DNA from: Helicobacter apodemus
Lineage (GTDB): Bacteria > Campylobacterota > Campylobacteria > Campylobacterales > Helicobacteraceae
NCBI RefSeq assembly: GCF_000765745.2
Contig: NZ_JRPC02000022.1
Coordinates: 1-42,312 of the forward strand
DNA length: 42,312 nt
Reading direction: 5' to 3'
The notes under the pieces: model-generated
Seen by the model: only the letters and a program-made list of their open reading frames with translations
What the model was told of the DNA's origin: nothing
Databases searched by the model: none
Program-made: the position numbers and the translations under genes
Shown: in pieces, positions 10,764 to 20,239 of the stretch
Numbering within the stretch: the stretch's first letter is position 1
How the letters are laid out: every line of letters starts with the position of its first letter

Positions 10764-12278
10764 TTATGCTGTAAAACTAGCTTTAAATTCTTCTAAAGCT
10801 TTACAAAGTGTTTCTTCAATGTCTTTATCAAGCATTTTTTTAGAACGTATATCTTCAAAAATTTGTGGATATTTGGCTTCTAGAAATGGATATAAATCCG
10901 CTTCAAATTTTGTAATGTTTGAAACAGCAACATCATCCATATAACCTCTAGCACCTGCAAAAATAACAACAACTTGACGCTCAATAGGTAATGGTGAATA
11001 AGGAGGCTGCTTTAATACTTCAACCATTCTTTGCCCTCTATCAAGCTGTTTGCGACTTGATTCATCAAGGTCTGAAGCAAATTGTGCAAAAGCCTGAAGT
11101 TCTCTAAATTGAGCTAAATCTAATCTCAAAGTCCCAGAAACTTGTTTTGTAGCCTTAATTTGTGCTGCACCTCCAACACGTGAAACTGATAAACCAACAT
11201 TAATAGCAGGACGTATCCCAGAGTTAAAAAGGTCTGTTTCAAGGAAAATCTGACCATCTGTGATAGAAATAACATTCGTTGGGATATAAGCAGCAACATC
11301 TCCTGCTTGTGTTTCAATAATAGGTAAAGCTGTCAATGATCCAGCACCCAATTCGTCATTAAGTTTTGCAGCACGTTCTAATAATCTAGAATGAAGATAA
11401 AAAACATCTCCTGGAAATGCTTCTCGACCAGGAGGGCGTCTAAGAATTAAAGACATTTCACGATAAGCTACAGCGTGCTTACTTAGATCATCATAAACAA
11501 TTAAAGCATGCCTACTATTATCCCTAAAATATTCACCCATAGTTACACCTGCATAAGGAGCCAAATATTGCATAGCAGCAGAATCAGAAGCAGGGGCATT
11601 AACAATAATAGTATATTCCATAGCACCATGCTCTTCTAATTTTCTTACAACTTGTGCTACGGTGGATTCCTTTTGTCCAATTGCAACATAAATACAAACG
11701 ACATCTTGACCTTTTTGATTAATAATGGTATCAATAGCGACAGTTGTTTTCCCTGTTTGCCTATCACCAATTATTAATTCTCTTTGTCCTCTACCAATAG
11801 GAACGAGTGCGTCAATAGCCTTTAAACCTGTTTGTAAAGGTTCATGCACTGATTTTCTAGCCATAATACCAGGGGCTTTTTCTTCCATAAAACGATATTC
11901 TTTAACTTCAATAGCACCTTTTCCATCTATAGGATCACCTAAAGCATTTAAAACACGTCCCATCAATCCATCGCCAACAGGAACACGCAAAAGCTTATTA
12001 AGTCTTTTAACCGAAGTGCCTTCTTTAATTTCTTTACCAGCTCCTAAAACAACAACACCTACACTTCCTTCCTCTAAACTTGAAGCTAAACCTTTATCAC
12101 CTGTATCAAACTCAACCATTTCATAAGACATTGCATTCTTAAGTCCATAAACTTTAGCAACTCCATCTGCATAAGCGACTACTTTACCTACTTCTGCAAT
12201 ATCTAAATTTAATTCAAAATTATCTATTCTTTCTTTAATAATTGAACTAATCTCATCGGCTTGTAACTTTGCTACCAC
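10764..12278 (-). CDS. atpA: ATP synthase F1 alpha subunit
   Basis: Regulatory nucleotide-binding subunit of F1. The Walker A motif GDRQTGKT is at residues 171-178. The alpha/beta signature [14 protein letters not shown] is near residue 365, and [12 protein letters not shown] and GARGYMDD are conserved family regions. The 504 residues match the family. Start at 12278, 21 nt after atpH. Confidence 0.98.
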   Translation of the reverse strand: MVAKLQADEISSIIKERIDNFELNLDIAEVGKVVAYADGVAKVYGLKNAMSYEMVEFDTGDKGLASSLEEGSVGVVVLGAGKEIKEGTSVKRLNKLLRVPVGDGLMGRVLNALGDPIDGKGAIEVKEYRFMEEKAPGIMARKSVHEPLQTGLKAIDALVPIGRGQRELIIGDRQTGKTTVAIDTIINQKGQDVVCIYVAIGQKESTVAQVVRKLEEHGAMEYTIIVNAPASDSAAMQYLAPYAGVTMGEYFRDNSRHALIVYDDLSKHAVAYREMSLILRRPPGREAFPGDVFYLHSRLLERAAKLNDELGAGSLTALPIIETQAGDVAAYIPTNVISITDGQIFLETDLFNSGIRPAINVGLSVSRVGGAAQIKATKQVSGTLRLDLAQFRELQAFAQFASDLDESSRKQLDRGQRMVEVLKQPPYSPLPIERQVVVIFAGARGYMDDVAVSNITKFEADLYPFLEAKYPQIFEDIRSKKMLDKDIEETLCKALEEFKASFTA

Positions 12279-12299
12279 TACTACTCCTTAATAATAAAA

Positions 12300-12836
12300 T
12301 TAAAATGCTCTTAATATATGATTTTTCAAATCATTAATAAACTTATCTTGAGAAAAAGAAATTTCAATTCCTAAATCTTCAACAACCAATTTAATACCAT
12401 TTTCTTGAACAATTTTTTGTTCTAGAAGTAAATTAACTCCGAGTTTCTTACTAAACTTACTTTCAAAATCTTTTACTTTAACTTCACCATAATCTTCATT
12501 GACTATAAGAAAAGCAACATATTCTTTTTTTAAAGAAGAAACATAAGAAGATACCTCCTTATACAGCTCTGGAAACAAATCTAACCGATTATGTTCTGCT
12601 AAAATTTTAATAAAATTTATCATCTTACTATCGATTTTATTTTCTAAAATATCTTGAATAATAAAATCAACTTTTTTTTCTATAGCAATGTAAGGAGATT
12701 CCATAATTTCCTGAAACTTAACAATATCATAGACATTACTAAGTCTTGCAAATATATTCATGGCCACATTTAATTCTTCCTGTGTTGCAACCCTAGAAAA
12801 TGCTTTAACATAACGTTTTGCAATTAACTCTTTCAT
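12300..12836 (-). CDS. atpH: ATP synthase delta subunit (OSCP)
   Basis: Connects the F1 head with the peripheral b/b' stalk. The 178 residues have the delta pattern: a helical N-domain beginning IAKRYVKAFSRVA and a C-terminal region with IDFIIQDILENKID-type helices and the terminal DLGIEISFSQDKFINDLK. The stop of atpF ends 1 nt before its ATG, so they are coupled. Confidence 0.94.
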   Translation of the reverse strand: MKELIAKRYVKAFSRVATQEELNVAMNIFARLSNVYDIVKFQEIMESPYIAIEKKVDFIIQDILENKIDSKMINFIKILAEHNRLDLFPELYKEVSSYVSSLKKEYVAFLIVNEDYGEVKVKDFESKFSKKLGVNLLLEQKIVQENGIKLVVEDLGIEISFSQDKFINDLKNHILRAF

Positions 12837-12837
12837 C

Positions 12838-13347
12838 TTATATTGCCTTTTTTAGTAAAGATTGAGTCAATACTTCTTTGTTTAAAGAAATAGAATCTTG
12901 ATGAAGCACTTCATCTAAAATTTCATTAATAACTGATTTTTCAATTTTTCTCCGTTCAAAAGCCATACTTTCATTGAATTGCTTTACTAAATTTTCAAGT
13001 TCTATTCTTGCATTTTCTTCGATTTTTTGAGTAATCACATAGGTTTCCTTATGAGCGGTTTCTACAATCTCACTTGCAATCCTTTTTGCTTCTTCTAAAT
13101 CCTTAAGGGCTTGTTGCTTTTCTTTTTTAGATGCTTGAAGTTTTTCTTGAATTCTTGCTAAAGAACCTGCTATCTCTTCTCTTCTATTTACAAAAATTGC
13201 TTTAATTTTATCTGCAGCAAAATAATAAATTAAAGCAAAAAAGATTACAAAATTAATAGTTCTCTCGATAATATCTACCTCTCCACTCCCATTAGCTGCT
13301 AAAAGTATATAAGGAGCAACGACCAATAAAACAATGATTCTTTTCAC
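12838..13347 (-). CDS. atpF: ATP synthase Fo b subunit
   Basis: Peripheral stalk subunit. The 169-residue protein begins with a hydrophobic segment that looks like a signal peptide or extra helix (residues 1-18), followed by the true b-type membrane helix (about 28-47) and a long charged coiled coil (about 60-145). Having two hydrophobic segments at the N-terminus is usual for epsilonproteobacterial b subunits. It starts 10 nt after atpF'. Confidence 0.91.
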   Translation of the reverse strand: MKRIIVLLVVAPYILLAANGSGEVDIIERTINFVIFFALIYYFAADKIKAIFVNRREEIAGSLARIQEKLQASKKEKQQALKDLEEAKRIASEIVETAHKETYVITQKIEENARIELENLVKQFNESMAFERRKIEKSVINEILDEVLHQDSISLNKEVLTQSLLKKAI

Positions 13348-13357
13348 CTATTTCTCC

Positions 13358-13783
13358 TTACAACTTCTCAAGTTTAGCCTGTAAATTTTGCTTAAAAATT
13401 GGTATTTGCAATGATAGTGAAGTTTTCAAAACATCTCTTTCACTCCGTAAGTTTGCAACAAAATCATTATATTTTCGCTCTAATTCTTCTTTCTTTTGTG
13501 CAATTTTTATCTCTACATTTCTCTTGGCATTTTCATGAGCTTTATTCTTAATAATAGCAGCTTCTTTTTTGGCATTCTTTAATATCTCTTCCATTTCATC
13601 TCTCAAAGCTTTAATATCTGTTATATTCTCTTGGATACCCTCACTATCTCTCTTAATTGAATCCTCTCTAGTATCCATAAAATGAAGTAATGGCTTATAC
13701 AAGATATTATTTAACAAATATACCAAGACAAGAAAAGTAACGAACACCAGTGCCATTACCCACAGAGTTGGGATAATAGTCAT
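13358..13783 (-). CDS. atpF': ATP synthase Fo b' subunit
   Basis: Second peripheral-stalk b-type subunit, first gene of the atp set. The 141 residues consist of one N-terminal membrane helix (about 7-27) and a long charged coiled coil (about 35-141). An AGGAG ribosome-binding site precedes the ATG at 13783. A promoter lies upstream in the 64-nt gap after parB. The a and c subunits are absent here, as in other Helicobacter where atpB and atpE are elsewhere. Confidence 0.9.
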   Translation of the reverse strand: MTIIPTLWVMALVFVTFLVLVYLLNNILYKPLLHFMDTREDSIKRDSEGIQENITDIKALRDEMEEILKNAKKEAAIIKNKAHENAKRNVEIKIAQKKEELERKYNDFVANLRSERDVLKTSLSLQIPIFKQNLQAKLEKL

Positions 13784-13818
13784 TTGAACTCCTTTCTACA
13801 ATTTTAAAATTATGCTTT

Positions 13819-13827
13819 ATTGTATCA
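13819..13827 (-). promoter_or_regulatory. Promoter of the atpF' operon (extended -10)
   Basis: The minus strand reads TGATACAAT, an extended -10 with one mismatch in the hexamer. Transcription would begin near 13812, about 28 nt before the atpF' ATG. It would let the ATP synthase genes be expressed independently of read-through from the par genes. Confidence 0.55.
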
Positions 13828-13847
13828 CGAATATTTCTAAGTTTTTC

Positions 13848-14747
13848 TTAAAAACTTTCATTGAGTAAAATATTCTTAAACCTTTTTATCTCCTCATCGT
13901 TACTAAATTCTACAATTAATTTATTTTTAACAAAATTTGCCGAAATTTTATTCGAATGCAAAATTGCACAAATATTCTTTAGCTGCTTCATTAATGCTTT
14001 ATTCCCTTTATTTTTAGGCTGTAAGATATTATTTTTTGCAATATGATGACTTTTACTATCTTTTATATTTTTAACAATTTTCTCTGTTTCATGGACACTT
14101 AATTTTTGTCCGATAATAGAATGAGTAACCATTATTTGCTGTTTTGGAGGTAAAGTTACGAGAATCTTAGCGTGCCCTTGTGAAATCTTATTTTCTAAAA
14201 TGCATTGCTGAACTTCTTTATCAAGCTCTAAAAGCCTTAAAGTATTCGTAATTTGCGTCCTTGATTTTGAGATACGTTTAGCAACTTCTTCGTGTGTAAT
14301 TCCACAATCCTCAATCAGTTCCTTATAAGAATGTGCCAAGTCAATAGGATTTAAATCCTCTCTTTGAATATTTTCGATTAAAGCAAGTTCTCTTAATTTC
14401 TCCTCTTGAACTTCAACAATAATTGCTTTAATGCTGCTCTTTCCTGCAATTTTACTAGCCTTAAGACGCCTTTCCCCCGCAATTAAATAATAAGAATCGG
14501 CTTCTTTGGTATTCTCATAGACCAAAACAGGTTGCAATAATCCATGCTCACTAATAGAATCTGCTAATTCTTGCAAGCTTTTATTATCAAAAACTTTTCG
14601 CGGCTGTAAGGGATTAGGCTTAATACTATCAATATTAATTTCAATCACCAAACCAGAATTATCATTTAAATCTTTTTGATAAGCTTCTTCCACTTCACCT
14701 AAAATTGCACTTAATCCTCGTCCCAATCCAACAGACTTTTTAGCCAT
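13848..14747 (-). CDS. parB: Chromosome-partitioning protein ParB (Spo0J)
   Basis: Binds parS sites near the origin and works with ParA in chromosome segregation; family members are CTP switches. The 299-residue protein shows the N-terminal ParA-contact segment (GLGRGLSAIL), the CTP/ParB box (GERRLKASKIAG, near residue 98), NIQREDLNPIDLA, and a helix-turn-helix (about 153-180, THEEVAKRISKSRTQITNTL). Its ATG overlaps the parA stop (TAATG). Confidence 0.96.
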   Translation of the reverse strand: MAKKSVGLGRGLSAILGEVEEAYQKDLNDNSGLVIEINIDSIKPNPLQPRKVFDNKSLQELADSISEHGLLQPVLVYENTKEADSYYLIAGERRLKASKIAGKSSIKAIIVEVQEEKLRELALIENIQREDLNPIDLAHSYKELIEDCGITHEEVAKRISKSRTQITNTLRLLELDKEVQQCILENKISQGHAKILVTLPPKQQIMVTHSIIGQKLSVHETEKIVKNIKDSKSHHIAKNNILQPKNKGNKALMKQLKNICAILHSNKISANFVKNKLIVEFSNDEEIKRFKNILLNESF

Positions 14748-15535
14748 TAAGCCCTCTTTAAAATGGCTTTTGCAAGGTTTTGATAAGCTATATTACCCTG
14801 TGAGCGAACATCATATAATATTACAGGTTTTCCAAAACTAGGAGATTCAGCTAATTTAATGTTTCTAGGAATAACTATCGTATTTTGAGCATCATTAATC
14901 TTAATAAGTTGCTCATCAAAATGCTGTAACAAATCTGCAAAAACCTGTCTTGAAAGATTGTTTTGAGAACTATACATTGTAGGCAACAAACCTTTAATAG
15001 CCAAATTTGGATTAATCTCTTTACGCAAAAGCTTAATAGTATTCAAAAGTTGTGCTAATCCCTCTAAAGCAAAAAATTCACATTGAATAGGAATAATAAC
15101 AGAATGTGAAGCACTAAGAGCATTAATGGTTAAGGGACCAAGTGCTGGAGGTGAATCAATAATAATGTAATCATAGACACTAATAATATCTTCAATTTTC
15201 TTTTTTAATATTAGCTCTCTACCACTTCTTTTTTGATTATAAAATTCTTTTTCAATACCCACTAAACCAATATTTGATGGTGCAAGGTGTAAAGTAGAAA
15301 TAGAGGTTTTTTGAATAATCTGGGATAATTGTTTGGTTCCTATTAAAACATGATAAATATTAAATTCTATACTATTACGATGAAATCCTAAACTTGTAGT
15401 TGCATTAGCCTGTGGATCAGCATCAATAAGCAAAACTTTTTTTTCCTCTACCGCTAATGAAGCTGCTAAATTCACAGCTGTTGTTGTTTTACCAACTCCA
15501 CCTTTTTGATTGGCAATACAAATCACTTCACACAT
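14747..15535 (-). CDS. parA: Chromosome-partitioning ATPase ParA (Soj)
   Basis: Deviant Walker ATPase that moves ParB-parS complexes. The motif KGGVGKTT lies near the N-terminus (about residues 11-18), with DADPQANATTSLG and DSPPALGPLT further on. The frame is open to a GTG at 15547 that overlaps birA, but I choose the ATG at 15535: a GGAG lies six bases before it, and homologues start just before the ANQKGGVGKTT strand. That gives 262 residues. It ends in a TAATG overlap with parB. Confidence 0.95.
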   Translation of the reverse strand: MCEVICIANQKGGVGKTTTAVNLAASLAVEEKKVLLIDADPQANATTSLGFHRNSIEFNIYHVLIGTKQLSQIIQKTSISTLHLAPSNIGLVGIEKEFYNQKRSGRELILKKKIEDIISVYDYIIIDSPPALGPLTINALSASHSVIIPIQCEFFALEGLAQLLNTIKLLRKEINPNLAIKGLLPTMYSSQNNLSRQVFADLLQHFDEQLIKINDAQNTIVIPRNIKLAESPSFGKPVILYDVRSQGNIAYQNLAKAILKRA

Positions 15536-15546
15536 CTTTAACTCCA

Positions 15547-16179
15547 CTATCGCAAACTATAAATTCTCTGCCCATCAAGCAATATTGAACCATCTTCAAA
15601 AAGACTTGCATTCTTAAGAGATAGAATCCTTCCTTTATGGTGAAAATTAAAATGAAAATTATTTGGAAATTCTAACTTATATTTACTAAAAATTTGCTTC
15701 CATTTAAAAACTTCTGTTTTTTCTATAAATTTTTCTAAAATATCTTTTCTTGAAATTTGAATATCCAAAGCCCCAAAATTTTTATTTTCTACCTTTAAAT
15801 TTAAACCAATCCCAACTAAAATCTTATCTTCTATTAAAGTGCATAAAACGCCACCAATTTTCTTATCTTGAATGTATAAATCATTAGGCCATTTTAGCCA
15901 TACCTTAGAGCGATGTTCTTCTAAAATGCTTTTAAAAATATAACCATAAAAAATAGAAGTAGATTCTAAGGGTAAATCTTGCGGCAATGAATCTTTATAA
16001 AGAGCAAAAGAAAAATACAATCCCTCTTTTGCCGCTTCCCAAACATTACCTCTACTCCCTATACCTTTATTTTGATGATGTGCTACAACCATAATAGGAG
16101 GTTTTAATGTATTATCTTTTAATTTTTTCACTAAAAAAAGATGGGTAGATTCTAAACATTCAAAAAATAAAATTTTCAT
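15547..16179 (-). CDS. birA: Biotin--[acetyl-CoA-carboxylase] ligase, catalytic domain only
   Basis: Attaches biotin to the biotin carboxyl carrier protein of acetyl-CoA carboxylase. The 210-residue protein holds GIGSRGNVW (biotin loop) and LKWPNDLYIQDKKIGGVL (catalytic region, residues about 100-117). There is no N-terminal helix-turn-helix, so it is an enzyme without the repressor function of E. coli BirA. Its ATG overlaps the fmt stop by one base (TAATG). Confidence 0.92.
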   Translation of the reverse strand: MKILFFECLESTHLFLVKKLKDNTLKPPIMVVAHHQNKGIGSRGNVWEAAKEGLYFSFALYKDSLPQDLPLESTSIFYGYIFKSILEEHRSKVWLKWPNDLYIQDKKIGGVLCTLIEDKILVGIGLNLKVENKNFGALDIQISRKDILEKFIEKTEVFKWKQIFSKYKLEFPNNFHFNFHHKGRILSLKNASLFEDGSILLDGQRIYSLR

Positions 16180-17075
16180 TATTCTAATATATCTCCCTCC
16201 TTAAGCCTCTTTCCTTGTAAATATTGATAAGCACTCACAATATTCTTAGAGGGTGATTGTAGAAACTCAATCCACATACTCCCCATTTTAGTCCCTACCA
16301 AAACTTTTTCTTTAGTAACTTTAAGGATTAAACCAGCTGGATTTTTAGACTCCATCTCCTCTAAAATCAATCCCCTCATTTTTAAACCATTTTTTAAAAA
16401 TATTCCTGGCCAACTCTCATAAGCAAGGGATTTTACAACAATCTCTTGGGCATTATCTAATACAACCTCTCCAAATTCTTTTTTAATCTTTTTACAAAAG
16501 CTACTCTCACACTCCCTTTGCTTTAAAGGCATAACGCAATCTATTCTTTCTAAAAACTCTAAAATTAACTCTGCTGCTAAATGCGATAATTGCTTAAATA
16601 ATTCTACAGCATTTTGTTGAGTATTTTTTATAACTTTTATCCCTAGAATATCACCACAATCTAAGCCTTCTTCCATTTTCATTACACTAACACCAAAATA
16701 TTTTTCATTCTCTAAAATACTTGCTTGAATAGGACTTGCTCCTCTAAATTTAGGTAAAATCGAAGCGTGAAGATTAATACAAGGCGCTATATCTAAAACT
16801 TCTCTTGAAAGAATCCGCCCAAAAGCCGCTACAATAATCATATCACAAGGGATATTTTGGAGAGATTTTATGGTATCTTCATTCAAGTCTTGAAAGATTG
16901 GAATATCTAACTTTTTATTAAGAATTAATGCTTTAGTAGGAGGCATTTTAAGCTGCATAGATCTCCCTGATTTTTTGTCACTTTGACAAACTAATGCCTT
17001 AATATTATGATTTTTTAACAAAGATTCTAAAATAACAGCTGCATAAGTTGGTGTCCCCATAAAAATAATATTCAT
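16179..17075 (-). CDS. fmt: Methionyl-tRNA formyltransferase
   Basis: Formylates initiator Met-tRNA using 10-formyltetrahydrofolate. The catalytic triad is visible as Asn101 and His103 in NLHASILPKFRG and Asp139 in MEEGLDCGDILG. The C-terminal OB-type tRNA-binding domain (about 200-298) is present. The ATG at 17075 has an AAGGCAG site and follows proB by 22 nt. Confidence 0.96.
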   Translation of the reverse strand: MNIIFMGTPTYAAVILESLLKNHNIKALVCQSDKKSGRSMQLKMPPTKALILNKKLDIPIFQDLNEDTIKSLQNIPCDMIIVAAFGRILSREVLDIAPCINLHASILPKFRGASPIQASILENEKYFGVSVMKMEEGLDCGDILGIKVIKNTQQNAVELFKQLSHLAAELILEFLERIDCVMPLKQRECESSFCKKIKKEFGEVVLDNAQEIVVKSLAYESWPGIFLKNGLKMRGLILEEMESKNPAGLILKVTKEKVLVGTKMGSMWIEFLQSPSKNIVSAYQYLQGKRLKEGDILE

Positions 17076-17097
17076 TTTTCTGCCTTAATTTCTGCCC

Positions 17098-17883
17098 TCA
17101 CACAATTTCTGGAACAAAAAGCGTCCCTTGTGTATGTTTTTGATTTAATAAAAATTCTTTTAAAACTTCAAGTTTTTTACCACTTGATAAAAACATACTC
17201 CGCTTATTTTTTAACAAAAAATCCGCCGCTTTAAGCTTAGTAACAATTCCGCCTGTGGCAAAAGCATCATTAGGAGTAGGATTAGATTCTAAATCCTCTT
17301 TAGGGATATAATGCACAATTTTACGCATTTTTGCATTAGGATTAATTTGTGGATTATCCTCATAATAACCCTCTACATCACTTAAAATTACCAACATTGA
17401 AGCATCAAAATAATGTGTTACCTTAGCAGAAAGCTGATCATTATCACCCCCAAAACCTAAAAAAGCTAATTCCCCGGTAGTAGTTACATCATTTTCATTA
17501 ATAATAGGCAAAACCTTATTCTTTAGCAATACTTCAATAACATTCCTAGCGTTTTGCGTGTGCTTTCTTGAATCAAATTCATAATTAGAAATTAAAAGTT
17601 GTGCACTAGTAATTTGATATTGCTTAAGGGATTCTGCATAAATTTTCATCAATAAGGGCTGACCAATTGCTGCTAATGCCTGTTTATTTTCTACAATATC
17701 TTTATCAAGATTTAAGGAAGTAAAGCCTGTCGCAACAGCTCCAGAGGATACCAAAATAATCTCATAACATTTTCTTAATGTCGCTATTAATTCACTTAAG
17801 GCGTGTATTTGGGTTAAATTAATTTTTTGCTCTTTAACCAAAACAGCACTTCCTACTTTTAAAACAATCCTATCTTTTAACAT
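17098..17883 (-). CDS. proB: Glutamate 5-kinase
   Basis: Phosphorylates glutamate in proline synthesis. The 261 residues form an amino-acid kinase domain: LKVGSAVL at the N-terminus, ENDVTTTGELAFLGFGGDNDQLSA and ATGGIVTKLKAADF. The C-terminal PUA domain of E. coli ProB is missing, as in short versions. The start is the ATG at 17883 (TGATG overlap with obg) preceded by a perfect AGGAGG at four bases. An upstream in-frame TTG is too close to that site. Confidence 0.94.
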   Translation of the reverse strand: MLKDRIVLKVGSAVLVKEQKINLTQIHALSELIATLRKCYEIILVSSGAVATGFTSLNLDKDIVENKQALAAIGQPLLMKIYAESLKQYQITSAQLLISNYEFDSRKHTQNARNVIEVLLKNKVLPIINENDVTTTGELAFLGFGGDNDQLSAKVTHYFDASMLVILSDVEGYYEDNPQINPNAKMRKIVHYIPKEDLESNPTPNDAFATGGIVTKLKAADFLLKNKRSMFLSSGKKLEVLKEFLLNQKHTQGTLFVPEIV

Positions 17884-18950
17884 CAATCCTCCTTTATGCT
17901 TTGGTATAAAAAAAACTTTAATATTTCTACATTTTTGCCACTCACACTAGAAACACCAATAACAAACAAAGGCTCATCACCCTTAGTAGTTTCTCTAGAA
18001 AAAGCTTTTTTTTGCCTAAACCAACAAAAGGCTTTTTCTTTATTTAAAACAAATCCAAAAGACTTTAAAAATCCCTCCAAAGCTTCAGTATTTTCATTAA
18101 TATCTATTTTTGAAAACATAATTCCATAAGGTTTATTAGATAAATCTTCACTAAAATTTCTTAACTCCTCTTTTAAAACTCTAAATTGCTGAACTAATGG
18201 GCAATGATTTGCAACATCAAGCACAAAAAGCAGAAATTTTGTTCTCTCAATATGTTGTAAGAACTTGATTCCAAGTCCTTTTCCGGCACTAGCACCACTA
18301 ATAATTCCGGGAATATCTGCCATAACAAAAGATTGGTATTCATTAATATTCACAATCCCTAAAGAAGGGATTAAAGTGGTAAATTCATAATTTGCAACTT
18401 CTGGCTTTGCATTAGATAACACTGAAATAAGCGTAGATTTACCCACATTAGGGAAGCCAACTAAGCCTACATCAGCAATTAGCTTCAACTCCAATCTTAC
18501 CTTTTTTTCAATACCTGGCAAACCCGGTTGTGCATAAATTGGACGTTGATTGGTAGGGCTTTTAAAATGGACATTACCAAGCCCTCCTTTACCCCCTTGC
18601 AAAAACAAAACCAACTCTCCCTCGTCTATTAAATCAAACAACAAAGCATTATTTTGTAAATCAAAAACTTGAGTCCCAGGAGGAACTACAATAACTAAAT
18701 CATCGCCCTTTTTTCCATATTTATTGCGTCCCATTCCAGACTTACCATTGTGTGCTTTAAAAATCTTATGTCCTCTAAAATGTGAAAGGGTATTAGTATT
18801 TCTATCAATTTTAAAATAAACATCACCACCCTTTCCACCATCTCCCCCATCAGGACCGCCATTAATAACGAATTTTTCTTTGCGAAAAGAAATAGCACCA
18901 GCTCCACCTTTTCCAGAAGATACAAGAATCTCAACACTATCAATAAACAT
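17883..18950 (-). CDS. obg: GTPase Obg/CgtA
   Basis: Essential ribosome-associated GTPase involved in 50S assembly. The glycine-rich Obg fold covers about residues 1-158 ([31 protein letters not shown]). The G domain follows with G1 GFPNVGKST at 165-173 and G3 DIPGIISGA. The 355-residue length is normal for the epsilon group, without the extra C-terminal OCT domain. It lies 56 nt after rpmA, a gap that holds a hairpin. Confidence 0.97.
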   Translation of the reverse strand: MFIDSVEILVSSGKGGAGAISFRKEKFVINGGPDGGDGGKGGDVYFKIDRNTNTLSHFRGHKIFKAHNGKSGMGRNKYGKKGDDLVIVVPPGTQVFDLQNNALLFDLIDEGELVLFLQGGKGGLGNVHFKSPTNQRPIYAQPGLPGIEKKVRLELKLIADVGLVGFPNVGKSTLISVLSNAKPEVANYEFTTLIPSLGIVNINEYQSFVMADIPGIISGASAGKGLGIKFLQHIERTKFLLFVLDVANHCPLVQQFRVLKEELRNFSEDLSNKPYGIMFSKIDINENTEALEGFLKSFGFVLNKEKAFCWFRQKKAFSRETTKGDEPLFVIGVSSVSGKNVEILKFFLYQSIKED

Positions 18951-18978
18951 AAAAATCCTAGAAAGATTTATTTAAGAA

Positions 18979-19000
18979 GAAAGCCCATCAAAGGGCTTAG
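18979..19000 (-). terminator. Hairpin between rpmA and obg (attenuator-like)
   Basis: A six-base-pair GC-containing stem (AAGCCC paired with GGGCTT, six-base loop) lies just after the rpmA stop on the minus strand and is followed by a U-rich stretch (TTTCTTCTT). This resembles an intrinsic terminator. Because obg follows only about 30 nt later on the same strand, it may act as a partial terminator that lowers obg expression relative to the ribosomal protein genes. Confidence 0.5.
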
Positions 19001-19006
19001 AGAAGC

Positions 19007-19264
19007 TTAAGAAGTAGGATAGATAGAAACTTTTTTACGATTCCTATCTTTTCTTTCAAAAGAAACAATACCATCAATTAAAGCAAAAATAGTATGATCT
19101 TTTCCGATTCCGACATTATTACCAGGATGCACTTTTGTCCCTCTTTGACGTATGATAATATTTCCTGCCCGAACAAACTCTCCACCAAACTTCTTAACAC
19201 CTAACCGGCGTCCAGCTGAATCACGATTATTTTGGGTACTTCCTTGACCTTTCTTATGTGCCAT
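19007..19264 (-). CDS. rpmA: 50S ribosomal protein bL27
   Basis: Large-subunit protein near the peptidyl-transferase centre. The 85-residue sequence starts [20 protein letters not shown] and contains [10 protein letters not shown] and [16 protein letters not shown], all typical of bL27. It begins directly at the mature-type N-terminus, without the cleaved extension known in some Firmicutes. 22 nt separate it from rplU. Confidence 0.98.
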   Translation of the reverse strand: MAHKKGQGSTQNNRDSAGRRLGVKKFGGEFVRAGNIIIRQRGTKVHPGNNVGIGKDHTIFALIDGIVSFERKDRNRKKVSIYPTS

Positions 19265-19286
19265 TATAACTCCTTATTGTAAGAAT

Positions 19287-19598
19287 CTATGCAGTGATTT
19301 TAATAACACGAACGCGCGTAAAATCTCTCCTAAAACCTCTTTTGGTTTTACTATCTTTTCTACGACGTTTCTTAAAAGCGATAACTTTCTTGCCTCTACC
19401 CTCATTAATAACTTCAAGTTCTACTAGAGCACCTTCAACATAAGGATTCCCAATATTTATATTATTTTCTTCACAAAGAGCTAAGACTTCTTTCACTTCA
19501 ACTTTTGACTTTGGCTCAAGGTTTAAACAATCAAGTAATACAACATCACCTTCACTCACCTTGTATTGTTTGCCTCCATTCTGAATGATTGCATACAT
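19287..19598 (-). CDS. rplU: 50S ribosomal protein bL21
   Basis: Large-subunit protein that starts the rplU-rpmA-obg cluster, a very common bacterial arrangement. The 103-residue sequence starts [17 protein letters not shown] and ends in the basic region [20 protein letters not shown]. The ATG at 19598 has an AAGGAA site and a TATAAT promoter about 65 nt upstream. Confidence 0.98.
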   Translation of the reverse strand: MYAIIQNGGKQYKVSEGDVVLLDCLNLEPKSKVEVKEVLALCEENNINIGNPYVEGALVELEVINEGRGKKVIAFKKRRRKDSKTKRGFRRDFTRVRVIKITA

Positions 19599-19660
19599 TA
19601 TACAATTCCTTATAATTTGAAATTCTGAAGTTTCATTATTTTAAGACAATAAAACTTTCG

Positions 19661-19666
19661 ATTATA
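19661..19666 (-). promoter_or_regulatory. Promoter of rplU-rpmA operon (-10 box)
   Basis: The minus strand reads TATAAT here. The transcript would start near 19654, giving a leader of about 55 nt, room for autoregulation by a ribosomal protein, though I see no recognisable structure. Confidence 0.55.
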
Positions 19667-19778
19667 CTCTAATCTTTTTTAAAGAATATTTAAGCTACTT
19701 AGGATTAATAACACTTTTACCCTAAAACTCTATTTCAAAATTCTAAATACTTAAAGTTATACTTCAATTTTAAGTTTT

Positions 19779-20153
19779 TTATTCCACCAAAGCAATACAC
19801 TCAATTTCAACCAAAGCATCCTTAGGCAATGTTTTAACCGCAACTGTGCTTCTTGCAGGTTTATGTTCGCCAAAAAATTCCGCATAAATCTGATTAACTC
19901 TAGCAAAATATTCCATATCACTTAAGAATATTGTTGTTTTAATAACCTTACTTAAACCACTATTTGCTTCCTTTAAGACAACTTGCAAATTATTTAAAAC
20001 CTGCCTTGTTTGGTTTTCAATACCTACTACTAAATCTCCCTTTGGTGTAAGACCAATTTGTCCTGAAGTAAAAACCATTCCATTAACACAAATTGCTTGT
20101 GAATAAGGACCTATAGCCTGTGGAGCATCTCCTGTAAAAACAATTTTTAGCAT
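19779..20153 (-). CDS. ridA: RidA family enamine/imine deaminase
   Basis: Hydrolyses reactive 2-aminoacrylate and similar enamines made by PLP enzymes. The 124 residues contain GPYSQAI (about 15-21), FTSGQIGL, and HKPARSTVAVKTLPKDALVEIE, with the active-site arginine at Arg101. The ATG at 20153 has a strong AAGGAG site and an extended -10 promoter upstream. About 180 nt separate it from rplU on the same strand; rplU has its own promoter in that gap. Confidence 0.94.
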   Translation of the reverse strand: MLKIVFTGDAPQAIGPYSQAICVNGMVFTSGQIGLTPKGDLVVGIENQTRQVLNNLQVVLKEANSGLSKVIKTTIFLSDMEYFARVNQIYAEFFGEHKPARSTVAVKTLPKDALVEIECIALVE

Positions 20154-20189
20154 TTTCTCTCCTTTACTTTATTCTATAAATAGTATAGA

Positions 20190-20198
20190 ATTATACCA
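20190..20198 (-). promoter_or_regulatory. Promoter of ridA (extended -10)
   Basis: The minus strand reads TGGTATAAT. An inverted repeat (ATTCTAT, seven-base spacer, ATAGAAT; 20171-20191) covers the expected transcription start and could be an operator, but that is speculative. Confidence 0.55.
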
Positions 20199-20239
20199 AT
20201 ATTATAAACTTTTTCTAATTCTAAGCATAAGGAAAATCT

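Noticed and set aside
14085-14100. TGTTTCATGGACACTT inside parB as a parS site
   Set aside because: Seven of eight bases of the left half match the usual parS palindrome, but the right half does not; it is not a palindrome.
19741-19778. ACTTAAA...TTTAAGT repeat followed by T6 as a terminator
   Set aside because: The T run is on the plus strand, where no gene ends; the stem is AT-only with a long loop.
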